NCBI RefSeq assembly: GCF_001039355.2
Contig: NW_019775743.1
Coordinates: 129,285-154,403, forward strand
Source of the DNA: Lingula anatina
Taxonomy: Eukaryota; Brachiopoda; Lingulata; Lingulida; Lingulidae
Length of the DNA: 25,119 bases
Reading direction: 5' to 3'
The notes under the pieces are model-generated. The model was not told the origin of the DNA and made no database searches. It was given only the letters and a program-made list of their open reading frames with translations. Below are positions 1-8,180 of this stretch, one piece after another (positions within the stretch are counted from its first letter, which is position 1; each line of letters opens with the position of its first letter). The position numbers and the translations under genes were made by a program.

Positions 1-795
1 GTTATCTGCAGACATGAACCTAGGTTTCCAAAAAAAAAAAAAAAAAAAGAATATTAAAAATAATAAATAAATAAATAAAAAGCCTCTAAACATTTATCAT
101 GGGACCCTACACCTAACCAGCCAGGGGTCCAGGGACCGCCTTAGGAATTGAATTTAAAAACGCAGAAATTCCGTGGTTCCATGGAAAAAGCTCATGTTCG
201 TATCTGTAGGCCCCCTATTGCATTTTTACTGAAGTAAATACAGAAACCAACAACTTTTGAAAAAAATGGTACAACCAAGTGGATTTTCTAACTCCACCTG
301 TACTTAATGAATATTTGTCAGTTCTATAAGTTTGAAGACATAAGTTCAAATAGTTTTCTAATAATAATGTTTTAGTTAAACCATCTTGAAATGCATTGCC
401 ACTTTTTGTTGAAGATCTTGCATTTCCTCTGTAGCTGCTGCTTTAACTGCAACACCTCATGTGAGATGGCTTCAGAATAGATGGTTATTTACTGTGTAAG
501 AAATCAAGAAAGTTTTCTATGTATTTTGTTTCATTTAGTTTTTATGGACATTTTTAAATATGATTTTTTAAAATTATCCTAGTATTAGAAGTAAAAAATT
601 TAGCTTATAAAATCTTCAGAGTTTAGACAATAACCCATTTCACACTATTCAATTTGGATCATTTCATTTTGTTAGTACATCTTTAGGTTTACTATTTGGA
701 AAATGATTTCCCCATCATATTTGATCTGATGTTTCTTATGTTTCTTGAGTGTACTGTGAGTAAAAGAGACAAAATGTCACAACTACTTGGACCCC
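1..795. other. Intergenic, AT-rich; no gene seen
   Basis: No coding region is supported. There is an A run near 30-48 followed by AAAT repeats, and a diverged unit of the repeat family seen at 4.6-6.0 kb, here at about 240-370, recognisable from its TGAATATT...CAGTTC core near 308-323. The rest shows nothing I can name. Confidence 0.6.
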
Positions 796-983
796 ATTCC
801 CAGAGATTAGATCGATCTACTCTAGATCGACTTAACTCCCTGGGGGTTCATGCTAAATAGCTGTCAGCCGAGCAGGCCCCCTTACAGCTTGTAGTAGGCG
901 GAACTGACATTTAAGCCAGATTATCTGACAGTAATCTAGTGAGACTCCCCGCGGGGATAGATCGATCTAAAAGCTCTGGGAAT
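796..983. mobile_element. 188-bp MITE-like element with palindrome-bearing terminal inverted repeats
   Basis: The ends are inverted repeats. The left end starts ATTCCCAGAG and the right end finishes CTCTGGGAAT, and just inside each lies the perfect 12-bp palindrome TAGATCGATCTA (808-819 and 958-969). The interior is more GC-rich than the flanks and has no reading frame, as expected for a non-autonomous DNA element. I see no clear target-site duplication next to the ends, so the superfamily is undetermined. The inverted ends are direct observation; calling it a transposon is inference. Confidence 0.6.
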
Positions 984-1151
984 ACGCCCTTAGTTTACCT
1001 TTTCAATATACTTTTAGGTTGAAAATGGCTTTTTCACTGTTGTTTTACTGACATTGAGCAATTTTATATAATTCTGATGAATATGCATTATAGGACAGTC
1101 ATCACCTACAGTGATTAAATGAAATATTTCTAATAATATTTTTAACATCTT

Positions 1152-1157
1152 TTTATT
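1152..1157 (-). terminator. AATAAA poly(A) signal for the candidate exon at 1188-1439
   Basis: AATAAA on the minus strand, about 30 nt past the TAA stop of the candidate terminal exon. The spacing is short but usable. AATAAA is common by chance in AT-rich DNA, so it only supports the exon call together with the splice site. Confidence 0.35.
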
Positions 1158-1187
1158 TCCAGACAACATAAAAAGGTGTACAATGTT

Positions 1188-1439
1188 TTACACCTCTAAC
1201 AATTCAATTAGTGAGATAACAAATCTAACATCAGAACATTCAACATAACTCATCATAAACATTTCCCTTCTGCAAGCATTTGCCTCATTTTCAATTTCCA
1301 TATTACTGTGATTACAGGACCAACCTGGAAGGGGGTGATTAAGACACCCCTGCACACCCCTTAAACAATCATAATGTGCCCCAATAGCTTTAACACTGTC
1401 TTCACACCAAATGTCAGTCACTATGTTAGTGCTCAAAGA
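1188..1439 (-). CDS. Candidate terminal exon, cysteine-containing protein of unknown family
   Basis: An open frame of 83 codons ends in TAA. It has no upstream ATG in frame, but on the minus strand it is preceded by a good 3' splice site: a T-rich tract ending TTCTTATGTAG directly before TCT. It therefore looks like a last exon rather than a whole gene. The peptide holds six cysteines about 7-13 residues apart, with a CLNHPLPGWSCNHS stretch in the middle and a hydrophobic end (FVISLIELLEV). An AATAAA lies about 30 nt after the stop. Upstream exons would lie at higher coordinates, but I found none with confidence. I do not recognise the family. A chance open frame is the alternative. Confidence 0.35.
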   Translation of the reverse strand, partial: SLSTNIVTDIWCEDSVKAIGAHYDCLRGVQGCLNHPLPGWSCNHSNMEIENEANACRREMFMMSYVECSDVRFVISLIELLEV

Positions 1440-1760
1440 CTACATAAGAAAACAGAATTCATTATTTTTTAAAGTCACATGTGAAGATTTTCAACCATGA
1501 ATATGCACTATTATGATATGACCTTGTTTATATTACTAGCAAGACCAAGCATAAAAAGGCCTAGTTTACAGCTTGTGAACTTGGTTTCAGATTATTGTTC
1601 AACATTCATTGGCTCACTCCATTCTTTTTTTATGTCAGTGGAGAGTTATCAAATCCTCTTCAATGCTGTCAGGAAGCACTCCAAAGGTCTCCTAATTATT
1701 GGGTAACCTGTAAAAAAGAAAATGAAAAACTTCAATATTTCACGATGAAACACTACAGCC
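1440..1760. other. Probable intron or intergenic; nothing recognised
   Basis: If the exon at 1188-1439 is real, this is its upstream intron. Short plus-strand open frames here are of ordinary chance length with poor composition. No repeats or RNA signals were seen. Confidence 0.4.
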
Positions 1761-1860
1761 ATGCGGTATTCTACAGCAAAAATGCTTATCACCTTATTAT
1801 AAAAATTGGCTAACTCCACACAGAGCCGAAAAATGTTAATTTTGAAAATATTGTACCTAA

Positions 1861-2071
1861 AACCCTTTACACTGGACAGCGTCCTTTCTGCTTCCTTTGA
1901 GCAACCATGAAACTGGCATTGCTGTGGTCATAGAAAGGAGGCACAAGCATCACTTTGGTTGCAAAATGAATGCTAAATGATCGGCCAGTTGTCAGCACGT
2001 AATTTTTTTAAAATTTCAAACGCAGCCGTACTACAAAATGCAGAAAGGATGCCATCCAACGTAAAGGGAGC
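1861..2071 (-). mobile_element. piggyBac-like MITE, copy A
   Basis: The ends are inverted repeats of about 30 bp: the left end carries ACTGGACAGCGTCCTTTCTG and the right end is its diverged inverse, CAGAAAGGATGCC and onward. The right flank is TTAA (2072-2075) and the left flank is CTAA (1857-1860), consistent with a TTAA target duplication with one change. The interior matches the element at 21141-21341 in inverted orientation. It has no transposase frame. TTAA duplication is the hallmark of the piggyBac superfamily; assignment rests on that alone. Confidence 0.7.
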
Positions 2072-2352
2072 TTAAGAAAAGAGACAGAAAAACTGGCAAA
2101 TGTACAGGCACCAGTCTTAGTAAATATAGCCACGCAGCAAATATGAAGTAAAAACAAGGCAGCAAAGCTGTCAAATGTAGAGACACAAAGCAGAAAATAA
2201 AGATGCAGAAATTAGGTCATTCTGTCAAATCTGATGCAATAATAAATAATGTTTATAACAGCACAGTCAATCAACACTAAAATTTAATCATGCACAATAG
2301 GTAACATGGTCAATAAGATTACAGTTTCCGGATCATCAGAGTTCAAACATTT

Positions 2353-2464
2353 ACCTTTAAACATTATACAAAATCAATTTATGCAATATCACCATTTTTC
2401 ACATATTGTGAAAAATGAGAAAAATGATAGTGCATAAAAATAATTTTGTATAATGTTTAAAGGT
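2353..2464. repeat. 112-bp imperfect foldback (hairpin) present only in copy 1
   Basis: Outer arms ACCTTTAAACATTATACAAA and its exact inverse close a structure whose pairing continues imperfectly toward the centre (ATGCA...TGCAT, ATTTTTCACA...TGTGAAAAAT). The second copy of the segment (near 3345-3415) has only the right arm, because the left arm and some flanking bases are missing there. Confidence 0.75.
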
Positions 2465-2770
2465 ATTAACACCAATATTATAGCTTATGTGGAAATACAG
2501 AAAATGTACAAATTTCGGGTGGGTGGGAGTTAAAAGTCACATCTTGAAGATGCCAGTGTTTGAAAAAAAATTAAAATAAAACATAACAAAAAATATTCCA
2601 ATAAAGCTGCTATTCACACTTTTAATCTAGTTGTATTAACACGATACGAATAACCCCAGTGAGTATGAGGATAATAAGGCACTGTTATTCATCTATAGCA
2701 TTTATGTTCGCATTACACAAAATATTTTTTTTCTTTTGTAAAATTATATGCAATATTAAGCAGCATTTAC

Positions 2771-2771
2771 N
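2771..2771. other. Assembly gap (single n)
   Basis: The base marks the junction between the two copies of the 1 kb duplicated segment. The true gap size is unknown and could be negative (an overlap). Confidence 0.9.
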
Positions 2772-3709
2772 TATGCGGTATTCTACAGCAAAAATGCTTA
2801 TCACCTTATTATAAAAATTATCTAACTCCACAAAGAGCTGAAAAATGTTAATTTTGAAAATATTGTACCTAAAACCCTTTACACTGGACAGCGTCCTTTC
2901 TGCTTCCTTTGTGCAACCATGAAACTGACATTGCTGTGGTCATAGAAAGGAGGCACAAGCATCACTATGGTTGCAAAATGAATGTTCAATGATCAGCCAG
3001 TTGTCAGAACGTACTCAGTAATTTATTTAAATTTCAAACGCGGCCGTACTACTACAGAAAGGACGCCACCCAATGTAAAGGGGGCTTAAGAAAAGAGACA
3101 GAAAAACTGGCAAATGTACAGGCACAAGTCTTAGTAAATATAGCCACACAGCAAATATGAAGTAAAAACAAGGCAGCAAAGCTGTCAAATGTAGAAACAC
3201 AAAGCAGAAAATAAAGATGCAGAAAATAGGTCATTTTGTCAAATCTGATGCAATTTAATAAATAATGTTTATAACAGCACAGTCAATCAACACTAAAATT
3301 TAATCATGCACAATAGGTAACATGGTCAATAAGATTACAGTTTCACATATTGTGAAAAATGAGAAAAATGATAGTGCATAAAATAATTTTGTATAATGTT
3401 TAAAGGTATTAACACCAATATTATAGCTTATGTGGAAATACAGAAAATGTACAAAGCTTCGGGTGGGTGGGATCACATCTTGAAGATGCCAGTGTTTGAA
3501 AAAAAAATTAAAATAAAACATAACAAACAATATTCCAATAAAGCTGCTATTCAAACTTTTAATCTAGTTTTATTAACACGATATGAATAACCCCAGTGAG
3601 TATGAGGATAATAAGGCACTGTTATTCATCTATAGCATTTATGTTAGCATTACACAAAATAATTTTTTTCTTTTGTAAAATTACATGCAATATCAAGCAA
3701 CATTTACCT
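2772..3709 (+). repeat. Second copy of the ~1 kb direct duplication
   Basis: It starts at the matching point of 1761 directly after the gap and matches to about CAACATTTAC (3700-3709), the counterpart of the last bases before the gap. It then continues into unique sequence. It lacks the 72-bp foldback insertion. Confidence 0.85.
2873..3085 (-). mobile_element. piggyBac-like MITE, copy B (allelic to copy A)
   Basis: Same insertion as 1861-2071, seen in the second copy of the duplicated segment, with CTAA on the left (2869-2872) and TTAA on the right (3086-3089). The flanking sequence is shared, so this is one insertion event present in both copies and not a second transposition. Confidence 0.7.
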
Positions 3710-3852
3710 GCATAATTATCACTGATTCCTAATTATGTGACACTGTTAATTTCAGACTTTTACAAACTGTATCTGGCAGAGAGCTAAACATATGGGAGTT
3801 TACAGGGAAATCTCAACATATGTGTAATGTATGTTTACTAATGTAATCTCAT

Positions 3853-4074
3853 TCAATGGCCAGAAAAATCAACCAATAAGACTTGTTTTCCAGCTAAAGC
3901 TGTATTTAAGTCCTGTTTCTTTCCTGTAATTTCAGTCATGATGAAACTGTAGGTCTGATCACTGATGACCAGCCAAAACTTGTCAAGATGGTAAAAAATT
4001 GTACTTCGGCAGTCCAAAGGACCAGCAAGATTTTTAAGTGTCACCATTTTGAATTTACAGTCATCATTTGACAT
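3853..4074 (-). CDS. Candidate small protein or exon, 73 aa, unknown family
   Basis: It begins with a true ATG (MSNDDCKFK) and ends TGA. An in-frame stop sits just upstream, so ATG is the natural start if it is unspliced. The peptide has coding-like composition for this AT-rich region: alternating hydrophobic strands (FYHLDKFWLVISD, YSFIMTEIT, KQVLLVDFSGH) that would suit a small beta-rich fold. There is no signal peptide or membrane segment. An AATAAA is about 280 nt downstream at 3569-3574. It is the most protein-like short frame in the first 7 kb, but I do not recognise it. It might be an exon of a larger gene or a chance frame. Confidence 0.35.
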   Translation of the reverse strand: MSNDDCKFKMVTLKNLAGPLDCRSTIFYHLDKFWLVISDQTYSFIMTEITGKKQDLNTALAGKQVLLVDFSGH

Positions 4075-4559
4075 ACTTCACTAACAGCGTTTTTTTTTTC
4101 CCCCTCCATTTACTTATCAGGCAAGATATAAAAAATGATAACATTCACAGACAAAGTAAGCTAGCCAATCATAGTATCTCTCTCAAACAAATAGAGTGAT
4201 TCCCTATGGGGAAGCCCCCTGCTCCCGATATTACTTGCTCTGGCATTGTCTATTGCTCACGACACACAGACAGCTATCAAGAGAGTGGTCCATGCTGCCA
4301 AGCATATGTTAACACGGCAGGGCAAATGTTTCCTGACAAACTTTTTTCTTTGAAAATAACGTTGGTAGCATAGAAATGAGGTCACCTGATTAACTCAGTA
4401 AATTTGATTTCTCAGTTATTGGTACTTCTGTTTATATTCAGCCTGCGGCATATCACTGTTTTACGTAAAGATGGTTTAAAAGTTTGGTCAATTCTTCGAA
4501 CGCGATTCGTGGTGAAAGAACATAAGGCCACACTTTTTTATTTTTATGGATGACATCCT
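4075..4559. other. Intergenic; nothing recognised
   Basis: There is a T-rich tract near 4090-4103 and a somewhat GC-richer stretch at 4200-4330 without a convincing open frame on either strand. No repeat or RNA gene was seen. Confidence 0.45.
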
Positions 4560-6040
4560 CTGGAACCCCGAAATCTGTGTGAGAGGGTGAAAAAAAAAAA
4601 AAAAATTCAAAAAAAAAAAAAAATACTGCTTAAGTAAAGGAATGCTGAATGTTTCTTGCTAAAAGGTAAAACAGTTTTCCACTTATCATGTTATTGGTGT
4701 TGGATACACGCTAAAAAAAAAAAAGCTTAAAAACAGCCTTACTTTTCACAAAATGGTCCAATCATGCTGATTTTTTAGCTTGACCCGCGTTTTATGAATA
4801 TTCATCAGTTCTGTAAGTTTCAAGCGAAAAGGTAAAATGGCTTTCCACTAATCGTGTTAACGGTGAAAGTGCATGGCGACGACGACAACGACAGACGCAG
4901 GTAACTGCTATATGTAGAGACTCATCTATGTTTGTACATAAAAGACTGCTGAGATGAGAAAATATCAATAGAACAATTTTTAATTTCCAATTTGCACCAT
5001 TTTGAGATTCTGAACATAGTGAGAGATTGAAACTGCACTGATGTGACTTTATTTCCATTTCTGACACTATATTACACAATACAAGGTTACAGGTTAACCA
5101 TCATTTTTATACAATCAACTACCAAAATTGTTTAGGTGCAGAAAATGCCAAAAGAACACTTTTACATGACTGTCTAATTAGTTCAATAATGACACTGTTA
5201 TCATGCCTAAGAATCAAATTCATGGTGGATAAAATATGCTGAAAAAAGTAAAAAACAGCACAACTTTTGGAGAAATGGTCTGATCAGACTGATTTTTAAA
5301 CTTGACGTGTATTTTATGTATACTCATCAGTTCTGCAAGTTTGAAGACAAAAATTGAAATGGTTTTCATTTTAATTGTATAACCATATATTAAATATCCT
5401 AAAAAACCCCTAAAAAACAGAATAACTTTTTGAAAAATGGTATGGAACAGGCTGACTTTCAAACTTAAGCTGTATTTTATGAATATTCATCAGTTCCGAC
5501 ACAAGATAGTTTCACGTTTTTTATCCAATAAGGGTAGATAGAATATGCTGAAAAAAAAATGGAACAATGGTCTGATCAGGCTGATTTTGGCATTTCACTT
5601 GTGTTTTTATGAATATTCATCAGTTCTATGAGCTTAAAGATTAAAGGTAAAACAGTTTTCATATTAGTTTACTCTGAAGTGCCTAATAATAGTGCCGGCA
5701 CGATTATTTTTTTCCCGGAAATTTTCCACCCGGCACGCTCTTATTTTCCCTAGCACGATTAAGAATTTCCACACGGGCACAATTATTCGGCTAGGCACTA
5801 TTATTAATTTCTGAAAATTTTCAGGGGGCACAATTATTCCAGTAGGCACTATTATTTGGCACTTCAGAGTACTGTTATGTAATAATGAAAGTGCACGATG
5901 ATGACAACGACAGCATAAGCAAAGGCTATATGTACAGACACATCCGTCTGTACAGAAAAAAAAATGGTTAGATCATGCTGATTTTCAAATTTGACCTGAA
6001 TTTATGAATATTCATCAGTTCGAAGAGAATAGGTCAATGT
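4560..6040 (+). repeat. Irregular array of a dispersed repeat with a TGAATATTCATCAGTT core
   Basis: Five diverged units share a core of about 65 bp: a 'gaaatggtctgatcaggctga'-like start, then 'cttgacctgtattttatg', then the palindrome-containing TGAATATTCATCAGTT near 4795, 5317, 5480, 5610 and 6005. Several are followed by 'aggtaaaa-ggttttcac' and, in the fullest units (4860-4950 and 5885-5955), by a CG-rich part (GACGACGACAACGACAGACG) and a TGTACAGACACATC hairpin. Two long A runs lie at 4589-4623. Spacing is irregular (about 130-500 bp), so this is a clustered interspersed repeat and not a clean satellite. The MITE at 5672-5869 interrupts it. Confidence 0.65.
5672..5869. mobile_element. 198-bp MITE flanked by TA, Tc1/mariner-like
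   Basis: The terminal inverted repeats are about 25 bp with one mismatch: CTCTGAAGTGCCTAATAATA on the left and its inverse with CCAAATAATAG on the right. Each end abuts TA (5670-5671 and 5870-5871), the target duplication used by Tc1/mariner elements. The interior repeats short CGGCAC/GATTATT blocks and encodes nothing. Its outermost bases are CT...AG, which matters for the TACTAGTA 8-mers elsewhere in the window. The inverted repeats and flanking TA are seen directly; the superfamily is inferred. Confidence 0.7.
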
Positions 6041-6217
6041 GTCTGTACATAAACACTGACATCAATTCCAGTGTTGGGCTTGACAAGCTCTACAAAATGC
6101 AACAAACAAGATGTCTCTAGCATTATAAGTTCCAAAATAGGTGTAAGAGAGTTTTCAGTTTTGGCACCAAATGACTGCTTCTCCCATAGAAATGCACGGA
6201 TTGACCTCAAACTTAAG

Positions 6218-6406
6218 AAAATGAAAGGAGACAGTAAAAGTAACTCTTCATTATAATATGACAGCTTAGGTCTGTGTAGTTTCTGAAAAAAAGGCACAAA
6301 CAATTTTTTTTTTGCAGAAAATTCCCATTTTTACAAATTTTTTGCCGGTTTGACATCGAAAGGATCATTTGCAACAATTGCTACTGGAAAGAAAGCTACT
6401 AGTAAA
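6218..6406 (+). repeat. First copy of a ~190-bp direct duplication around gap 6667
   Basis: It matches 6722-6907 closely (AAAATGAAAGGAGACAGTAA through GAAAGCTACTAGTAAA), with a few substitutions and homopolymer length changes. After TACTAGTAAA the two copies diverge completely. Confidence 0.8.
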
Positions 6407-6666
6407 CAGTGTTTTATTTACAATTTGGAACTAGAGAGTCAGATGACTCGCTGACACTGCAGATTACGAGTCATTTTTTATTTTCAGGAGTCAAAATTTT
6501 CCCGCCTTTTTGGAATGGGTAATTTTAACTAGTAATGATGCGTACAACCATATATTATGTAAACAGATTGTATATGAATTGAGGTTGTTTATTTGTAATT
6601 GTTATATCCCAGACTAAAAGTATAGAATTCTATCTACAGGAACTGAAGAATACAAAAAAAAAAAAA
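6407..6666. other. Sequence unique to the left contig; no gene
   Basis: About 260 bp between the end of the first duplicate and the gap at 6667. No coding frame. It ends in an A run (about 6654-6666), where the assembly breaks. Confidence 0.4.
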
Positions 6667-6667
6667 N
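6667..6667. other. Assembly gap (single n)
   Basis: It sits after an A run and before a second copy of sequence already present at about 6218-6406, as at 2771. Confidence 0.9.
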
Positions 6668-6694
6668 CGACGACAGACGCAGGTGATGGCAATA

Positions 6695-6720
6695 TGTACA
6701 GACACATCTGTGTCTGTACA
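6695..6720. repeat. Perfect 12-bp-arm hairpin inside the dispersed repeat
   Basis: TGTACAGACACA and its exact inverse TGTGTCTGTACA are separated by only TC. A partly decayed version with 9-bp arms is at about 5929-5952, and a more decayed one at about 4909-4940. It directly follows the CG-rich CGACAGACGCAGG segment of the dispersed repeat. Confidence 0.8.
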
Positions 6721-6721
6721 T

Positions 6722-6907
6722 AAAAATGAAAGGAGACAGTAAGAGTAACTCTTCATTATAATATGACAGCTTAGGTCTGTGTAGTTTCTGAAAAAGGCAC
6801 ATTTTTTTTTTTTTCCAGAAAATTCCCATTTTTACAAAAATTTGGCCGGTTTGACATTGAAAAGATCATTTGCAACAATTGCTACTGGAAAGAAAGCTAC
6901 TAGTAAA
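6722..6907 (+). repeat. Second copy of the ~190-bp direct duplication
   Basis: Near-identical to 6218-6406, including the TACTAGTA 8-mer at its right end (6898-6905). It continues into unique sequence toward the FASTKD gene. Confidence 0.8.
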
Positions 6908-7324
6908 TAAGAAATGTTTGAAAAGGAGACCAAGAACAACATAAATGGACAACATAAAAGAATAAACAGGTCAAAAAAAAGTATAGTTCAAGTATTTGAG
7001 AGATGTGGTGATCCATGACAGCCAACCTGCTATGAGTGGATGGCACCCAGTGATGATGAAGTAAACTCAATTTATAGAACAATTTTGGGTAAATAGTTTT
7101 AAGGCCCAGATCTCAAAACAAGGATGACTTTTATTGTCAGTTATCAATTTCTGTATTCTTAGCTTAGTTATGCCAAAAAATTCTACTTCGTGCAAAACAG
7201 GCAGTAAGCAACCCCCCCCCCAAATAGCAATAAGATTCTATCACAAAGTGTTACGTCTACTTTGACCTCTTTCACAATATTTTTAAAGAATTACTCTGTT
7301 CAGAAAAATTATAGTGTTACTTCC
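6908..7324. other. 3' flank or 3' UTR of the FASTKD-type gene
   Basis: Non-coding sequence downstream of the minus-strand stop at 7325. There is a C run at 7211-7220. A poly(A) signal candidate is listed separately. No other gene was seen. Confidence 0.45.
7130..7135 (-). terminator. AATAAA poly(A) signal candidate of the FASTKD-type gene
   Basis: First clear AATAAA on the minus strand after the stop codon at 7325, about 190 nt downstream, a normal 3' UTR length. Chance occurrence cannot be excluded. Confidence 0.35.
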
Positions 7325-7470
7325 TTACCTTATGTGAGGGATTTTTTTCAATTCCACCCTCAAAAACTTGTGCAAACTTGCAGATTTCCCTTTCACCATA
7401 CTAAAAGGCACCTTGAGAACCTCTCTGTATCCTGCTTGATATAGGAATTTTTTGTCAGCCTTTGCTTCAC
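7325..7470 (-). CDS. Terminal exon of FASTKD-type protein (second half of RAP domain)
   Basis: This exon completes the RAP domain started in the exon at 8181-9991. The acceptor is classic: a pyrimidine-rich TTGGTTTCCTTTATTCACCAG directly before GTGAAG. Joining it to the donor at 8181/8180 gives a Gly codon split in phase 1 and keeps the frame open for 47 more codons to TAA. The joined peptide reads MLTG-EAKADKKFLYQAGY-REVLKVPF, which is the RAP pattern: a conserved L-x-G, then a helix rich in charged residues, then GY-x-VL-x-VP. RAP domains are RNA-binding or nuclease-like modules at the C-terminus of FASTK proteins. The final codons (ATAAG|GTAAGG) also match a strong 5' splice site, so an additional 3' exon is possible. 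No second copy of this exon exists in the window. Confidence 0.7.
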
Positions 7471-8180
7471 CTGGTGAATAAAGGAAACCAAATCAATGTA
7501 ACATAAAACATATTTCAATGTCTTACTGAGAGGAAATGTGTGCCTAAATGCACTGAAAAATTAATATTTACACAAAGAAAACCTATTCATGTCAAAACTT
7601 TATCACATAGACATATAACACATTCAAATTAAGATGGCCTCTGTTTGAAGCGTGAAATAATATACTGTTACCTGGGAAATATATACCACAGCATGTTGAG
7701 ATTTAGTGAGGCAGTGGAGTATAGTACTTTTTATTTGACATACATACAGAGAGAAAATACTCATTCCCCCCCCCCATAAAAAATTACCAAAAAACCAAAA
7801 AAGGTACATAGCCATAGTCAAATAACATCTTTAGGTATTACTGATAAATGCTGATTGAAATCAACAAGGCAGGTGCACAGCTTGCAACTTACATATGTTG
7901 AATTTATATGAGAAGTGTACTATACAAGCATCAGTTGTCTACATTACTCTCTATTGATACATCATTGTTGTCCTTTGTACCCTATTGTTATTCTCAGTAC
8001 CCCATTGTTGTTATGGCTATATAAGCTGGCCCTCAGTGGGTAACCAGCAAGTATATAGGAGAAATAGGCTCAATACACTGAAGTCAAGCTTGTGTTAGTT
8101 ATAACCCAAAGCCACTCATGGCAGCAGGGTGGGCTTACTAAAGCCGTCTCTTACATACAACAACCACATTTTTAACTCAC
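7471..8180 (-). other. Intron of the FASTKD-type gene (copy 1)
   Basis: 710-nt intron bounded by donor G|GTGAGT (8180) and acceptor CAG (7471). Its 5' two thirds, from about 7766, are repeated in copy 2 with roughly 3% substitutions plus small indels. A C run lies near 7767-7775, and this is where the second contig begins in the repeat. Confidence 0.65.

Larger units (their letters stand above)
1761..2770 (+). repeat. First copy of a ~1 kb direct duplication, ending at gap 2771
   Basis: This segment matches 2772-3709 almost base for base, with scattered substitutions and small indels. It runs right up to the single 'n' at 2771, while the second copy begins right after it. Both copies hold the same piggyBac-like MITE. 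This copy has about 72 extra bases (around 2328-2399) that build a foldback structure. The geometry fits two overlapping haplotype contigs placed in tandem better than a true duplication. Confidence 0.85.
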
